Shown: positions 33,372 to 42,456 of the stretch, piece after piece | Position numbering within the stretch: position 1 is the stretch's first letter | Layout: every line of letters starts with the position of its first letter | Assembly (NCBI GenBank): GCA_046351395.1 | Contig: JAXLYP010000009.1 | Coordinates: forward strand, 186,001 to 250,000 | Source: CAYYKK01 sp046351395 | Lineage (GTDB): Bacteria; Myxococcota_A; Polyangia; Polyangiales; Polyangiaceae | DNA length: 64,000 bases | Direction of reading: 5' to 3' | Made by a program: the position numbers and the translations under genes | The notes under the pieces: generated by a model | What the model was told of the DNA's origin: nothing | Databases searched by the model: none | Seen by the model: only the letters and a program-made list of their open reading frames with translations

Positions 33372-33938
33372 CTACTTTGCGCCCTGGAGAGCGTCGCGCG
33401 CGCGGTCCACCATCGAGGCGAACGGGCCGACGAACAAGTTCGCGGCTCTCGACTCGACCGCCGCCTGCGGACGAGTCGGAGCCACCGACTCTGCGAACGC
33501 GACGGCGCGCTGCATGCGCTCGAGGCGGGTCGCGTCGAGCTCGTCTGCCAGCTGGCTGAACTCCGTCGCCTCCTCCGCGGCCTCGTGCGCGAGCACAGCG
33601 GACTCGAGTGAGTCGAACGCGCGTGCGAACGCGTCGGACTCGAGGTCGAGCTCTTCGAGCTCCGCGAGCATCTCCTTCGCGGTGCGCTCCTCGAACAGCC
33701 GCTGTGCGACGATGAACTCACCGTTCTCCAGCGAGCGCCGAGCGGCGGGGTGCACGATCTCCTCCTCGGCGGTCTCGTGGACGGCGAGCATTCGCCGGAG
33801 GGCGTGGAACGCCGAAGAGCGCTCCTCGTCGATCGCCGGGCGGACCGCCCGGAAGAGAGCCGTCACTTGGGCGTGCTGCGCCTTGAGGAACGACACGACG
33901 TCGCCCCCCGTCGTCATCTCCATTCCCCGCTTTCCCAT
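33372..33938 (-). CDS. Hemerythrin-domain protein
   Basis: ATG 33938 is preceded by AAGGAGA, so the longer open frame (to 34214) is rejected. The 188-residue helical protein has the hemerythrin HHE pattern: LKAQHAQVTALF, AVHETAEEEIVHPAAR, and VLAHEAAEEATEFSQL, providing His and Glu ligands for a di-iron site. Such proteins bind O2 or NO or sense iron and redox. It is leftward and monocistronic. The last 45 residues are a loose extension. Confidence 0.8.
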   Translation of the reverse strand: MGKRGMEMTTGGDVVSFLKAQHAQVTALFRAVRPAIDEERSSAFHALRRMLAVHETAEEEIVHPAARRSLENGEFIVAQRLFEERTAKEMLAELEELDLESDAFARAFDSLESAVLAHEAAEEATEFSQLADELDATRLERMQRAVAFAESVAPTRPQAAVESRAANLFVGPFASMVDRARDALQGAK

Positions 33939-34171
33939 CCTCGAGTCTCCTTCCCCCAACATGGGGCACGTGGTCACGTGCACCGTCCCCGCGCCGTGAA
34001 GCAGCAGACATGCGCGGCCTCGCGGGGCCCCTCCACGACCCGTCGCGCGGTCCGTGGAGCTGTAGCGTCCTGCCCCAGTGGCGCCGGAGCGACAGACAAA
34101 ACGGTCCACGCGGTCCCGATTCTCCGCGCGCAGGGATGGGTACGAAGAGTGCTCTCGGCGCACGCCACTTA

Positions 34172-34327
34172 GGGCGCGTCCGGAAATAACTGGCGCATTC
34201 GGCCGACGCTGCATCCCCGCGGCCGGCGTTACTCCTCCTCAAATAGCCCCACTATTCCTCGTCGTCGCGCCTTGGCCGCGGGGCGCATCGTCGCCCTCGG
34301 TGCAGCCACTTATTTCCGGACGCGCCC
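34172..34327. mobile_element. MITE-like element with 22-bp terminal inverted repeats
   Basis: The 156-bp element is bounded by near-identical inverted repeats: the left end starts GGGCGCGTCCGGAAATAA (34172), and the right end is its reverse complement ending at 34327. About 21 of the first 22 bases match. TTA flanks both ends (34169-34171 and 34328-34330), a probable 3-bp target duplication. No reading frame is inside, so it must move in trans. TNA duplications are known for some IS5-family groups, so an IS5-type transposase is the likely driver (inference). It sits in a 540-bp gene-free stretch between divergent genes. Confidence 0.75.
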
Positions 34328-34481
34328 TTACGGGTGAGTCGACGGTCCCGCCCCCCTGCGGGCCGTCGCTCATCCCGTCTTCGACCGTGCGAGGAGCGCA
34401 AGCCCTCCCGTGCTGTCCCGGCGCGACCCGTCACGACTCCGTGTGCGGGAAAGTGGTGTGTGAATTGCTGAGCGCCGCGGC

Positions 34482-35489
34482 ATGCCGACACTCCGTCCGC
34501 CCGCGATCGAGGAGGCCGCGCGGCTCCAACGCCTGGATCGTCTCACCCAACGAAGCCGCCTCGTCGCAGACCTCGAGGACGGGACGACGCAGTGCCGAGC
34601 GTGCGCTCGCCGCTGTGGGCTCGCGGAGGGAGAGCGCGGAGCGTGCGGCGTGCGCTCGCGTTCGAGCGATGAAATCCTCGCGCCCTATGGCTATGTGACG
34701 AAGCTCTCGGTGGACACGCTCGCCGCCCACGCGATCTACCACGTCATGCCGGGCGCCCTCGCGCTCACGTTCGGCGCGGTGGTGTCGGGGCCGAGCGCCG
34801 CGGCCGCGCCGAGCGTCACGACTGCGCTCGGGCTCGTGGATCGTGCAGCCTTTCTCGGCTGCAACGCGATCGCGGCGGCGTACGGCGATCCCTTGGTCGC
34901 AGCCGAATGGACGCGCGACGTGTTCGCGCACGCGAAGGAGCGCGGGCTCGTCACCGCCCTCGTGACGAGCGGTCGCACGACGCCGGAGGTCGTCGCCTTC
35001 CTTCGCGACGTCACCGACGCGATTCGTGTCGACGTGAGCGCGGACGACGAGACCGCGTGGCGAACGATCGAGCAAGCTCGGAAGCTCGGTCTCTGGGTGG
35101 AGGTCGTCACGCCCCTCGCGCCCGCGTCGACCGACGTCGGGCTCCTCCGCGCCATCGCCGACCGCCTCGCGCGCATCGATCCGCGCATCCCGTGGCACCT
35201 CCACGGCGCGCGCGCGGCGACGTCCGTCGGTGAGCTGCTTCTCGCGATGGGCTGTGCGTACGGCAGAGGGCTTCGGTTCGTGTACGCGAGCAACGCGCGA
35301 AACGTCGAGGCGCTTCGTCACACGCTGTGTCCGCGCTGCCGCGTCATCGTGGTGGAGCGCTCCGGCGTGCTGCTCACGCAGAGTCGCCTCATCGGGGGGC
35401 GCTGCCATGTGTGCGGTGCGCGCGTTCCCGGACGATGGCGCCTTCCAGTCCGCGAGGCCGCGGGGTCGGACGCGGTCGGACGAGCGTGA
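34482..35489 (+). CDS. AmrS-like radical-SAM homologue lacking the cluster cysteines
   Basis: This 335-residue protein follows the layout of the AmmeMemoRadiSam AmrS / PflA-like family. It has an N-terminal CRACARRCGLAEGERGACGVR, the block YHVMPGALALTFG, a TIM-barrel body (VTSGRTTPEVVAFL, LGLWVEVVTPLAP, IPWHLHG), and a C-terminal CPRCRVIVVER...GRCHVCGARVPG zinc ribbon-like part. After LTFG the family has GCNxxCxFCQN, the CxxxCxxC-type motif for the [4Fe-4S] cluster. Here it reads AVVSGPSAAAAPSV. So radical SAM chemistry should be lost, while the fold appears intact. The 3' end overlaps the open frame of the opposite-strand esterase by about 100 bases. Confidence 0.75.
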   Translation: MPTLRPPAIEEAARLQRLDRLTQRSRLVADLEDGTTQCRACARRCGLAEGERGACGVRSRSSDEILAPYGYVTKLSVDTLAAHAIYHVMPGALALTFGAVVSGPSAAAAPSVTTALGLVDRAAFLGCNAIAAAYGDPLVAAEWTRDVFAHAKERGLVTALVTSGRTTPEVVAFLRDVTDAIRVDVSADDETAWRTIEQARKLGLWVEVVTPLAPASTDVGLLRAIADRLARIDPRIPWHLHGARAATSVGELLLAMGCAYGRGLRFVYASNARNVEALRHTLCPRCRVIVVERSGVLLTQSRLIGGRCHVCGARVPGRWRLPVREAAGSDAVGRA

Positions 35490-36897
35490 GCCGAGCCCTG
35501 GCACTGGACGTGCTCGAGGCGCCATCCCCGCGGCGAAGCGTGCCGCGACAACCAAGCGCTCCGCGGAGCGCTCGATCGAAAGGCGCCGGGCATCCGGCGG
35601 AAGAGGTGACCATGTCACGATCCAAGGTGGTTTGCGCTGCAGCGACACTCGTCGTCGCGGCGATCTGGGGATGCGGAAGCGACCAGCGAGACACGCGCGG
35701 TCCCGACTCGCGGCCGTCGATGGGCGGCGCCCACGATCGCTCGGTCGGACAGAGCGGTGGCACGCTGGACGGCGTTCCCAACACGCCGAACTCGGAGTCC
35801 AACCCGATGGGGGGCACCACGGGATCGATGAGCGCAGTGAGTGGCTCGGGCGTCACCGGGGCCACCGGGTCGAGCGGCTCCGGGTTCGGCTCGGGCCATG
35901 GCTCGGCGTCCTCGTCCGGCTCTGGAATGTCTGGTTCGAGCAGCGCCTGGCCCCCGCCCGAGACCACCACGACGTGCTCCAGTCCGCGCGCGTCGAGCGC
36001 GCGGGAGAGCGCGCGCACTCCCTGCAGGCGGGGATCGCTCTCTGCCGTCACGAGCTGAATCGCCTGCGCCCGCGTCGCTCGCGCCACGAGCTCGGCGAAC
36101 ATCTCCGCCTCCTCGGGCTTCAGGAAGGGCTGCAGGCAGCCCACGGACCGGAACACGTCCGGCCGGGAGAACCCCACCATCAGCGCGATTCGCCCGCCCA
36201 TGCTGATCCCGTCGATCCCGAGACGGGGCGTCGAGCTCGGATCCAGGGCGCGGATCTCTTCGGCCAATCGGTCGGCCACGAACCCTCCATAGGCGACCGC
36301 GAGATCCGACTTGGGGTCGACGATGTCCGGGGTGAACGGACATGCGAGCGTGAGCCCCAAGAACGGTCGTTCGGCGAGCTCGCGGTTCAGCGCGCCCAAC
36401 TGCTCGTCGTCGAGGAAGCCGCCGCCGTCCGCCGCCGTGAGCGCGGGAGCAGACAGTCGTGAATACGCCGCGTCGAGGTGGTAGTCGTCCTTCCACGCGC
36501 GCGCGCCGACGTCGAGGCCCCTCTCGGACTCGGTGTGCCCGTGCAGCGCGACGAGCGCGGCAGCGCCACGAGGTCCCGGCCGCGCCGCTCGGATCATCGC
36601 GCGCCCGAAAGGGGGCGCGTTCGCCTCGGCGCGCTGGGCCTCCGGGAAGTCGACGGAGCGCCAGGGGCCCTGCTCGGGCGGCCCAGCCGACCCCTCGGGA
36701 GGACGGGGCGCCTCCTCCTCCCTCGCTACGGGGGCCGGGCTCGCGCTCGTCGCGAGCGCCCTCGTGCGGCGGCCGCACCCGATGACGAGGCCCGCCGCTC
36801 CGGCGGTGATCGCTGCGCCGATCGCTCCGAACGCTCGCCTGGTCACTCGCCGATCCTCGAGTCTCACGGCGCGGTCGCCCATCGTGTCCTTGGCCAT
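35389..36897 (-). CDS. Tat-exported alpha/beta-hydrolase, C-terminus lost
   Basis: ATG 36897 follows AGGAGA. The N-terminus has a twin-arginine signal (VTRRAFGAIG) and ends in IGC, so it is a probable Tat lipoprotein. The hydrolase part covers residues about 60-316: ALHGHTESERG, nucleophile elbow GISMGG, and a late RGLEHVVVVSGGG where the catalytic His of the family would be expected soon after but is not seen. After about 35950 the frame stays open to 35389 but merely reads the antisense of a Gly/Ser-rich lipoprotein gene and of the AmrS-like gene. I infer a deletion that removed the true 3' end. Confidence 0.6.
   Translation of the reverse strand: MAKDTMGDRAVRLEDRRVTRRAFGAIGAAITAGAAGLVIGCGRRTRALATSASPAPVAREEEAPRPPEGSAGPPEQGPWRSVDFPEAQRAEANAPPFGRAMIRAARPGPRGAAALVALHGHTESERGLDVGARAWKDDYHLDAAYSRLSAPALTAADGGGFLDDEQLGALNRELAERPFLGLTLACPFTPDIVDPKSDLAVAYGGFVADRLAEEIRALDPSSTPRLGIDGISMGGRIALMVGFSRPDVFRSVGCLQPFLKPEEAEMFAELVARATRAQAIQLVTAESDPRLQGVRALSRALDARGLEHVVVVSGGGQALLEPDIPEPDEDAEPWPEPNPEPLDPVAPVTPEPLTALIDPVVPPIGLDSEFGVLGTPSSVPPLCPTERSWAPPIDGRESGPRVSRWSLPHPQIAATTSVAAAQTTLDRDMVTSSAGCPAPFDRALRGALGCRGTLRRGDGASSTSSARARLTLVRPRPTPRPRGLEGAIVRERAHRTHGSAPR
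35612..36058 (+). CDS. Gly/Ser-rich lipoprotein, probably truncated
   Basis: ATG 35612 has GAAGAGGTG just upstream. The signal peptide ends in AIWGC, followed by about 85 residues rich in Gly, Ser and Asn, a surface linker as in other lipoproteins here. Near residue 113 (about 35950) the sequence turns into antisense of the esterase, so the globular part is missing and the last 35 residues are probably shadow. It is the other half of the presumed deletion scar. Confidence 0.5.
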   Translation: MSRSKVVCAAATLVVAAIWGCGSDQRDTRGPDSRPSMGGAHDRSVGQSGGTLDGVPNTPNSESNPMGGTTGSMSAVSGSGVTGATGSSGSGFGSGHGSASSSGSGMSGSSSAWPPPETTTTCSSPRASSARESARTPCRRGSLSAVTS

Positions 36898-37619
36898 CGC
36901 CGTCTCCTGGTTCGTACACACGTCGCATCGATGTCCGAGCGCGCCGCGCGCGCCGCCGCGGCTCGCGGTCGGGGAGCTCGGGAGTGCGCCTCCGGACGGA
37001 GGCGCGCGGCGAGGACGGGCGGGGCGACGGGCGTATCGAACCCGCCATTCGTCGCGCTCAAGTCCCCGCGTCGAAGCTGCGCTTCGAGCGTCGCCCACTC
37101 GTCGAACGGAATCGCGGCTTCGTCGAGGTGGCGGTGCAGCCATCGGTACCGATGGCGCAGCCCCTTGTCTCCGATGGGCGGCAAGGCTGGGAGCTTCGCA
37201 AGCGCGTCCTGGATGTTCTGCGCCTTCCGCGACTCGACCAAATAGGCGAGCTCTCCGAGCTTCCTCGACCGCACGAGCGCCGTGCGCACGCGCGCGACGA
37301 TCTCCTCCTTCCCCCGTACGAGGAGATCCGCAGGGTAGAGGTAGAGCTGGACGTCCTCCCCCCGCAGGCGCTGCAGCCGCTCGTCGTTCCTCGGCGCGAC
37401 GAACGGCGCGGTGAGGAGGCGAGTCACGTTGGTCGCGAGCTCGAGCGCGCGCGGTAAGTCCTCGCGCGTGAGCGTGACGCCCGCTCCGCCGCAGGCGCGC
37501 GCGATCGCGTCCACTGTCTGTCCGTATTTCTCGCGACGCGCCTGCACGTAGACGTGCACGTCTCGCCACCGCCGCACCACCGAAATGAGGCTCGATACGC
37601 CCGATCTCGGGCGCTCCAT
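36864..37619 (-). CDS. Unrecognised protein upstream of the esterase
   Basis: The frame from ATG 37619 gives 251 residues. The first 170 look like real helical protein (ISVVRRWRDVHVYVQARREKYGQTVDAIARACGG, LYLYPADLLVRGKEEIVARVRTAL, LGELAYLVESRKAQNIQDALAKL), while the end is low-complexity Arg/Ala and overlaps the esterase start by 34 bases. I recognise no family. Its 5' end overlaps the divergent aminotransferase pseudogene by about 65 bases, so the start may be altered by rearrangement. Confidence 0.5.
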   Translation of the reverse strand: MERPRSGVSSLISVVRRWRDVHVYVQARREKYGQTVDAIARACGGAGVTLTREDLPRALELATNVTRLLTAPFVAPRNDERLQRLRGEDVQLYLYPADLLVRGKEEIVARVRTALVRSRKLGELAYLVESRKAQNIQDALAKLPALPPIGDKGLRHRYRWLHRHLDEAAIPFDEWATLEAQLRRGDLSATNGGFDTPVAPPVLAARLRPEAHSRAPRPRAAAARAARSDIDATCVRTRRRRWPRTRWATAP

Positions 37620-38802
37620 GAGCGCGCGGCGCGCATCATCCCCGGGGGGCACCACCTCTCGGGGCGCCCGCTCACGCACCCGAACTCGTCCCCGACCTAC
37701 TTCGAGCGGGGGTGCGGGTGCCGCATCTTCGACGTCGATGGCAACGAATACGTCGACTTCCTGATGGCGTTCGGACCGTTCCTGCTCGGGTACGCGAACG
37801 AGGAAGTGGACGACGCCGCGCGCGCCCAAGCCGCGTCGGGAGCCCTGCTCTCGCTGAACCACCCCGTGCACCTCGCGTTCATCGAGACGCTCCTCGAGCG
37901 CTTCCCTGGGTTCGACATGGGGGTGTTCTTCCGGACTGGATCCGAAGCCACCACCGGCGCGCTTCGCGTCGCGCGCCGCGCCACCGGGCGCCGGCGGGTC
38001 GCGCGGTGCGGCTATCACGGGTGGCACGACTGGTGTTTACCGCTCGAGCCGTTCGTCCCCGAGGGGCTCGCGGATCAAGTGCTCGAGTTCTCCGCCCATG
38101 CGCCAGATTCGCTCGAGTCACTCTTCCAGCGCTTCCCGGGCGAAAATCGCGGCGGTGATCCTCGCGCCGGAGATGGTCGTCCCATTCGACCCGGAGAAGG
38201 TGCGCGCGGTCGCGCGCCGCGCCCGCGCGGGCGGCGCCGGGTTCATCATGGACGTGGTGTAGACGGGGCTGCGCCCGCCCCCCGGAACGATTTGCGCGCG
38301 GATCGGTCTCGTCCCCGATCTCCTCACCCTCAGCAAGGCGATAGGCAATGGTTGGCCCGTCGCGGCTGTGCTCGGCCGGCGAGACGTGCTCGAGGCCGCC
38401 GCCGGGATGCACTACTCCGGCACCTTCCACGGGGACACCGCGGCGATGGCGGCTGCGATGGCGACGCTCGAGATCGAAGCCCGCGAGTCGGCGGCCGAGC
38501 ACGCCTGGTCGATGGGGGAGCGCCTGATCTCCGGCCTCGCTAGCATCGCGCGCGCACACGGCATCGCGGCGGAGGTCTACGCCGAGCCGCTCCCGCCCAT
38601 GCCGTTCGTGCGCTTCCATGACGCGGACGCCGAGGTGAACGAGCGCGTGAAGAGGACGTTCTACGAGCAGACACTCGAGGCCGGTGTCCTCTTCCATCCT
38701 CGCCACATGTGGTTCCTGAGCGCCGCGCACAGCGCCATGGACGTCGAGCGCGCGCTGGGGGCCGCAGACAAAGCGATGGCCGCGGCGAAGCGCGCCGTCT
38801 GA
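37554..38802 (+). pseudogene. Class III (GSA-like) aminotransferase pseudogene
   Basis: Residues from GTG 37554 read like glutamate-1-semialdehyde-aminomutase-type enzymes: RIIPGGHHLSGRP, YFERGCGCRIFDVDGNEYVDFLMAFGPFLLGY, FFRTGSEATTGALRVAR, CGYHGWHDW. Near 38142-38146 the frame shifts (+1 or -2 in an A-run). In the new frame the PLP block DEVQTG appears as D-V-V-stop-T-G, with TAG at 38260-38262 replacing the expected Gln codon. After it come the lysine region LTLSKAIGNGWPVAA and a complete C-terminus to 38802. A frameshift, a nonsense codon and the E-to-V change next to it indicate a decayed gene. Confidence 0.8.
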
Positions 38803-38830
38803 ACGGGATCCCGAGCGCGTCTCACCCGGC

Positions 38831-38854
38831 GGAGAGGGGACTCGAGCTCCCCTC
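38831..38854. terminator. Hairpin between convergent genes
   Basis: GGAGAGGGG pairs with CCCCTCC around a short loop containing CTCGAG, in the 93-bp gap between the aminotransferase pseudogene (+) and the GH1 gene (-). It may serve as a bidirectional terminator. No clear T-run. Confidence 0.35.
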
Positions 38855-38895
38855 CGTCGGTCGGCCTCTCGACGCGAGTCGAGGTGTCGATCGAG

Positions 38896-40250
38896 TCAAT
38901 AGCCCGCCAGTCGCTCGCTCGCCGAGGGCGTTATCGGCGGCACCAGCGAGAGGCCCGAGCGGCGATCGACCGCGGCGTGGATGAGGCGGTCGGCGCGGCG
39001 CCACCAGCGGCCATGGGCCGGGACCGGGAACGTCCCCGAGGAGACGAGCGCGCGGACGGCGTGGCTGAACTCGGTCCACCGAGGCGAGCCGAGGCGCACG
39101 TCGAACACGCCGGGCTCGTACGTCCCGCGAACCTCGGTGACGAGCGAGTCCCAGTCGTGGCTCCCGAACAACGCCCACAGCGTGATCGCGCGAACGTCCG
39201 CTCCGGCCTCGCGCGCAGCGAGGGCCCCGGAGTGAGCCTCCGCGAGCCATCGGATCTGCTGGTCGGGGGTGCAGCCGAGGTGCACCTCCGTGACCGCGAG
39301 CGGCGTTCGATAGCGGCGCCAGGCCTCGATCAAGAGCTCCTCGTGACCCACGATGCCCTCCCCGCGCGCACGCACCGCCTCGGTGTCGGCGTACTCGTGG
39401 ATGCCGTTTCCGCCCCGACAATGGGCCGGATGAGGTGGACTCGATCGTCGAGGAACCGGTCGCTCGTCACGTAGTAGTTCAATCCCACCACGTCGGGGGG
39501 ACACGGGTCGCGCTCGAGCGCCAAGAGCTCCTCCCGCTTCGCCCCGTGCTCGATGAGGAACCGATGGAGCGGGTGGTGCCGATCGACGCGCCCGAACAGC
39601 AAGTCGAGGCCCAACCAGCGCCGCTCGTTCTCGAAGTCGGCTTGGTACTGGAGCGTCGGCGTCGCGAAGACGGCGCCGCCGTCCTCCGTTTGGACGAGCT
39701 GCGCGTCGGGGCACACCCTCCGGATCGCTCGCATGGCGAGGACGGTCGCCTGGACCTCCGTCAAGAGCGCACGCACGAACGCGCGCGTGCACCGCGCGTG
39801 CGGGTACCAGTGCCCGTAGAGCGCGCTGAAGCGCGCCGTCGTGACCGTCTCGTTGATGGGCGTGTAGTCCCGGATCCAGGGGTACCTCGCGGCGACCTCC
39901 CCCGCGTACGCCGCGAGGTGAGTCGGGAACGCGGGGTCCAAGAGGTGCGTGTGCGCGGGGCCGCTCCCGTGGTGGACCAGCCCGGCGATCGGATGCATGT
40001 CGAGCTCGCGGAGGAGCGCGAGTCTCCGATCCATCCATTGGAAGTCGTGCTCGGCGCCGGCTCGTGCCGCGCGCTCCCAAAGGAGCGGATAGCGGAGCGT
40101 TTGAATGCCGAGATCGCGGACGAGGCGCAAATCATCGTCCCGCGTGGCGTGACCGGAGAGCTCGATTTGATCAAACCATCGGTCCCCCACACGGTTCACG
40201 GTGCACTCCACGCCTCCCCAGATCTGCAGTCCGCGATTCCTACCCGTCAC
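38896..40250 (-). pseudogene. GH1-type glycosidase with one frameshift
   Basis: GTG 40250 overlaps the galK stop by four bases. The first part (VTGRNRGLQIWGGVECTV..., acid/base motif TPINET, DVVGLNYYVTSD) ends in-frame near 39427. A one-base loss there shifts the frame, and translation of the next frame resumes exactly with GGNGIHEYADTEA, then the nucleophile block LAVTEVHLGC and a full C-terminus. So one indel breaks an otherwise complete beta-glucosidase-like (GH1) protein of about 450 residues. It is the last gene of a galactose operon. A sequencing error is possible. Confidence 0.8.
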
Positions 40251-41350
40251 GCGATTCTCCTTCGGCCGTCGACCAGCACGCTCGCCCCTCGAAAGGAGCG
40301 CGCGTGTTCCCGCAGCGCGGCCTCGGCCACGCGTGGACCCCGTCCGGACCGGACGAGAGCAACCACCGCGCCGCCGAAGCCCCCGCCCGTCATCCGCGCG
40401 CCATACACGTCCTCGCTCTCCGCCTGGAGCGCCGCGACGAGCGCGTCGACCGCCGGGACGGACACTTCGAAGTCGTCGCGCAAGGACGCGTGCGACGCCG
40501 AGAACAGCGCGCCGAGGCGAACCACGTCCCCTCGGCGCAGACAATCGGCAGCCTCGAGGACGCGCATGTTCTCGAAGACGACATGGCGCGCCCGCCGGTC
40601 GAGCGGCGGCGGCAGCTCCGCGACGCGTGCCGCGACCTCCACGTCCCTGAGCTCGGCGACGCCGAGCTCTCGGGCGGCGCGCTCGCACTCGCTCCGCCGG
40701 CGCGCATAGTCGCCCGACGTGAGCCCGTGCCGGACCCCCGAGTCCAGGACGAGCACGTCCACCGTGTCCGGGATGGGGATCCGCTCGAACGCGAGGTGTC
40801 GCGTATCGAGGAGCAGCGCGGCGTGCTCCGCGCCGAGGCTCACGGCGAGCTGGTCCATTCGGCCGGTGGGCACGCCGACGAGGCCGTTCTCCGCCGCGTG
40901 CCCCGCGGCCGCGAGATCCAGATCGCTGCACGGGAGTTCGAACGCGGTCCGCAGCGCGCGTGCGAGCGCGACCTCGAGGGCCGCGCTCGACGAGAGCCCC
41001 GCGCCGATGGGGACGTTCGACGCGATGAGCGCGTCGAACCCTCCGAGCGCGACGTCCCGCTCGCGAAGCGCGCGGGTGACCCCGGCGACGTAGTCCACCC
41101 ACGCGCGCCGCCGGGTCTCCCGGCCGACGGTGTATTCCATGAGCTCGCCCGGCCGGTCGAGGGACGCGACGCGCGCGCGGTCGCCCGGGCGCGGGGACAG
41201 GAAGACCCGGGTCGTCTGGGGGATCACCGTCGGGAGGACGAACCCGCCATTGTAGTCGGTGTGCTCTCCGATCAGGTTGACCCGGCCCGGCGCCGACTCG
41301 TCGACCGCGGGCGCCGAGCCAAAGAGCTCGACGAAGCGCTCGCGGCTCAC
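40247..41350 (-). CDS. galK: Galactokinase
   Basis: This 367-residue GHMP kinase starts at GTG 41350 (GTGA overlap with galT). It has PGRVNLIGEHTDYNGGFVLP (signature), the ATP-binding GAGLSSSAALEVA, the catalytic-Asp region GRMDQLAVSLG, and ARMTGGGFGGAVVAL near the end. It phosphorylates alpha-D-galactose at C1 with ATP, the first Leloir step. Intact, unlike its operon neighbours. Confidence 0.94.
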   Translation of the reverse strand: MSRERFVELFGSAPAVDESAPGRVNLIGEHTDYNGGFVLPTVIPQTTRVFLSPRPGDRARVASLDRPGELMEYTVGRETRRRAWVDYVAGVTRALRERDVALGGFDALIASNVPIGAGLSSSAALEVALARALRTAFELPCSDLDLAAAGHAAENGLVGVPTGRMDQLAVSLGAEHAALLLDTRHLAFERIPIPDTVDVLVLDSGVRHGLTSGDYARRRSECERAARELGVAELRDVEVAARVAELPPPLDRRARHVVFENMRVLEAADCLRRGDVVRLGALFSASHASLRDDFEVSVPAVDALVAALQAESEDVYGARMTGGGFGGAVVALVRSGRGPRVAEAALREHARSFRGASVLVDGRRRIA

Positions 41351-42456
41351 TTCGCCCCCGCCCGCGGAGCGCTAGGGTCCACCGCGCGGAGCTCGGCGGC
41401 CTTCTCCTCCGGGATGGTGTCCGCGGTGAACGCGCCCGCGCCCGTCTCGCTCCCCGCGAGGTACTTCAGGCGGTTCGGCATCCGCAGCGCCGGATAGATC
41501 TCCACGTGCACGTGCGCGTACGGGTGGACCACGCCGTCCGTGGGCGCCTGATGGATTGCGAGGATGTAGGGCATGGGGATGTTCCAGAGACCGTCGAGCT
41601 TTTGGAGAGACTCCTTGAGCACCGCGGCGAGATCCGCGACCTCCGCGTCCGTGAGATCGGTGAGCAGCGGCGCTGGACGTAGGGGCGCGACCCAGAGCTC
41701 GTACGCATAGCGGGCACACACGGGGACGATCGACACGGCGGACGGGCGGCTCGCGACGACCCTACGGCCGTCGGTGAGCTCCTTTTGGAGGTGATCGGCG
41801 AGCAGGCCGCGACCGGACGCCTCGTGGTACCTGCGCTGGTGCGCGAGCTCGTTCGCCGCGATCGGTGGGACGAACGGGTACGCGTAAATCTGTCCGTGCG
41901 GGTGGTGAAGCGTGACTCCCACCTCGGTTCCCCGGTTCTCGAACGGGAACACGTAGCGCACGTCCTCGCGCGCGCCGAGCTCGCGCGTCCTGTCCGCGAG
42001 GACGCCGACGATGAGCTCCACGTGCGCGATCGGCAGATCACCGAGGGCGCCGGTCCGCGCCTGCGTGAACACGACGACCTCCGTCCGTCCGGTCGCAGGA
42101 GCGATAGGTACGATCGTACCTGGTGCATCATGCGCCCCGCCGTGGAACGAGGGGAAGCGGTTCTCGAAGACGGCGACGTCGTACGCGCCCGCGAGGAGCT
42201 CCGTCGGCAGCTCCGGAGTCGAGGGAGAGAGGGGATCGTAGTGATCGGGCGGGAGGAACGTCCGGTGCTGCCGGTACCCCGCGTACGTCACCCACTCGCC
42301 GCGGAGCGGGTGCCACCTCATGTGCGGGTTCGGAGGCGTCCGATCCCCGAGCGGCACGACGCCCTCGATGTCCTCCGGGATCGGGCTTCGGCCATAGAGC
42401 CACATGTCCCGCCCGTCGGGCTTCGGCACCCTTCGGCGATGGAGCGGAAGCGTCAT
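41347..42456 (-). CDS. galT: Galactose-1-phosphate uridylyltransferase
   Basis: The ATG at 42456 is preceded by GGAG at about nine bases; an ATG at 42465 is less likely. The 369-residue product has the active-site HPHGQ in TLHHPHGQIYAYPF, RWHPLRGEWVTYAGYR, FENRFPSFHGG and a C-terminal HVHVEIYPALR. It exchanges UMP between UDP-glucose and galactose-1-phosphate. It couples to galK (GTGA). No UDP-galactose 4-epimerase (galE) is seen in this cluster. Confidence 0.93.
   Translation of the reverse strand: MTLPLHRRRVPKPDGRDMWLYGRSPIPEDIEGVVPLGDRTPPNPHMRWHPLRGEWVTYAGYRQHRTFLPPDHYDPLSPSTPELPTELLAGAYDVAVFENRFPSFHGGAHDAPGTIVPIAPATGRTEVVVFTQARTGALGDLPIAHVELIVGVLADRTRELGAREDVRYVFPFENRGTEVGVTLHHPHGQIYAYPFVPPIAANELAHQRRYHEASGRGLLADHLQKELTDGRRVVASRPSAVSIVPVCARYAYELWVAPLRPAPLLTDLTDAEVADLAAVLKESLQKLDGLWNIPMPYILAIHQAPTDGVVHPYAHVHVEIYPALRMPNRLKYLAGSETGAGAFTADTIPEEKAAELRAVDPSAPRAGAK

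Noticed and set aside
33025..33999. Plus-strand Ser/Arg-rich frame of 324 codons
   Set aside because: It is antisense to the hemerythrin gene, which has clear His/Glu motifs and a good ribosome-binding site.
34172..34327. Intact insertion sequence
   Set aside because: The element is only 156 bp with no reading frame; a non-autonomous element is the better description.
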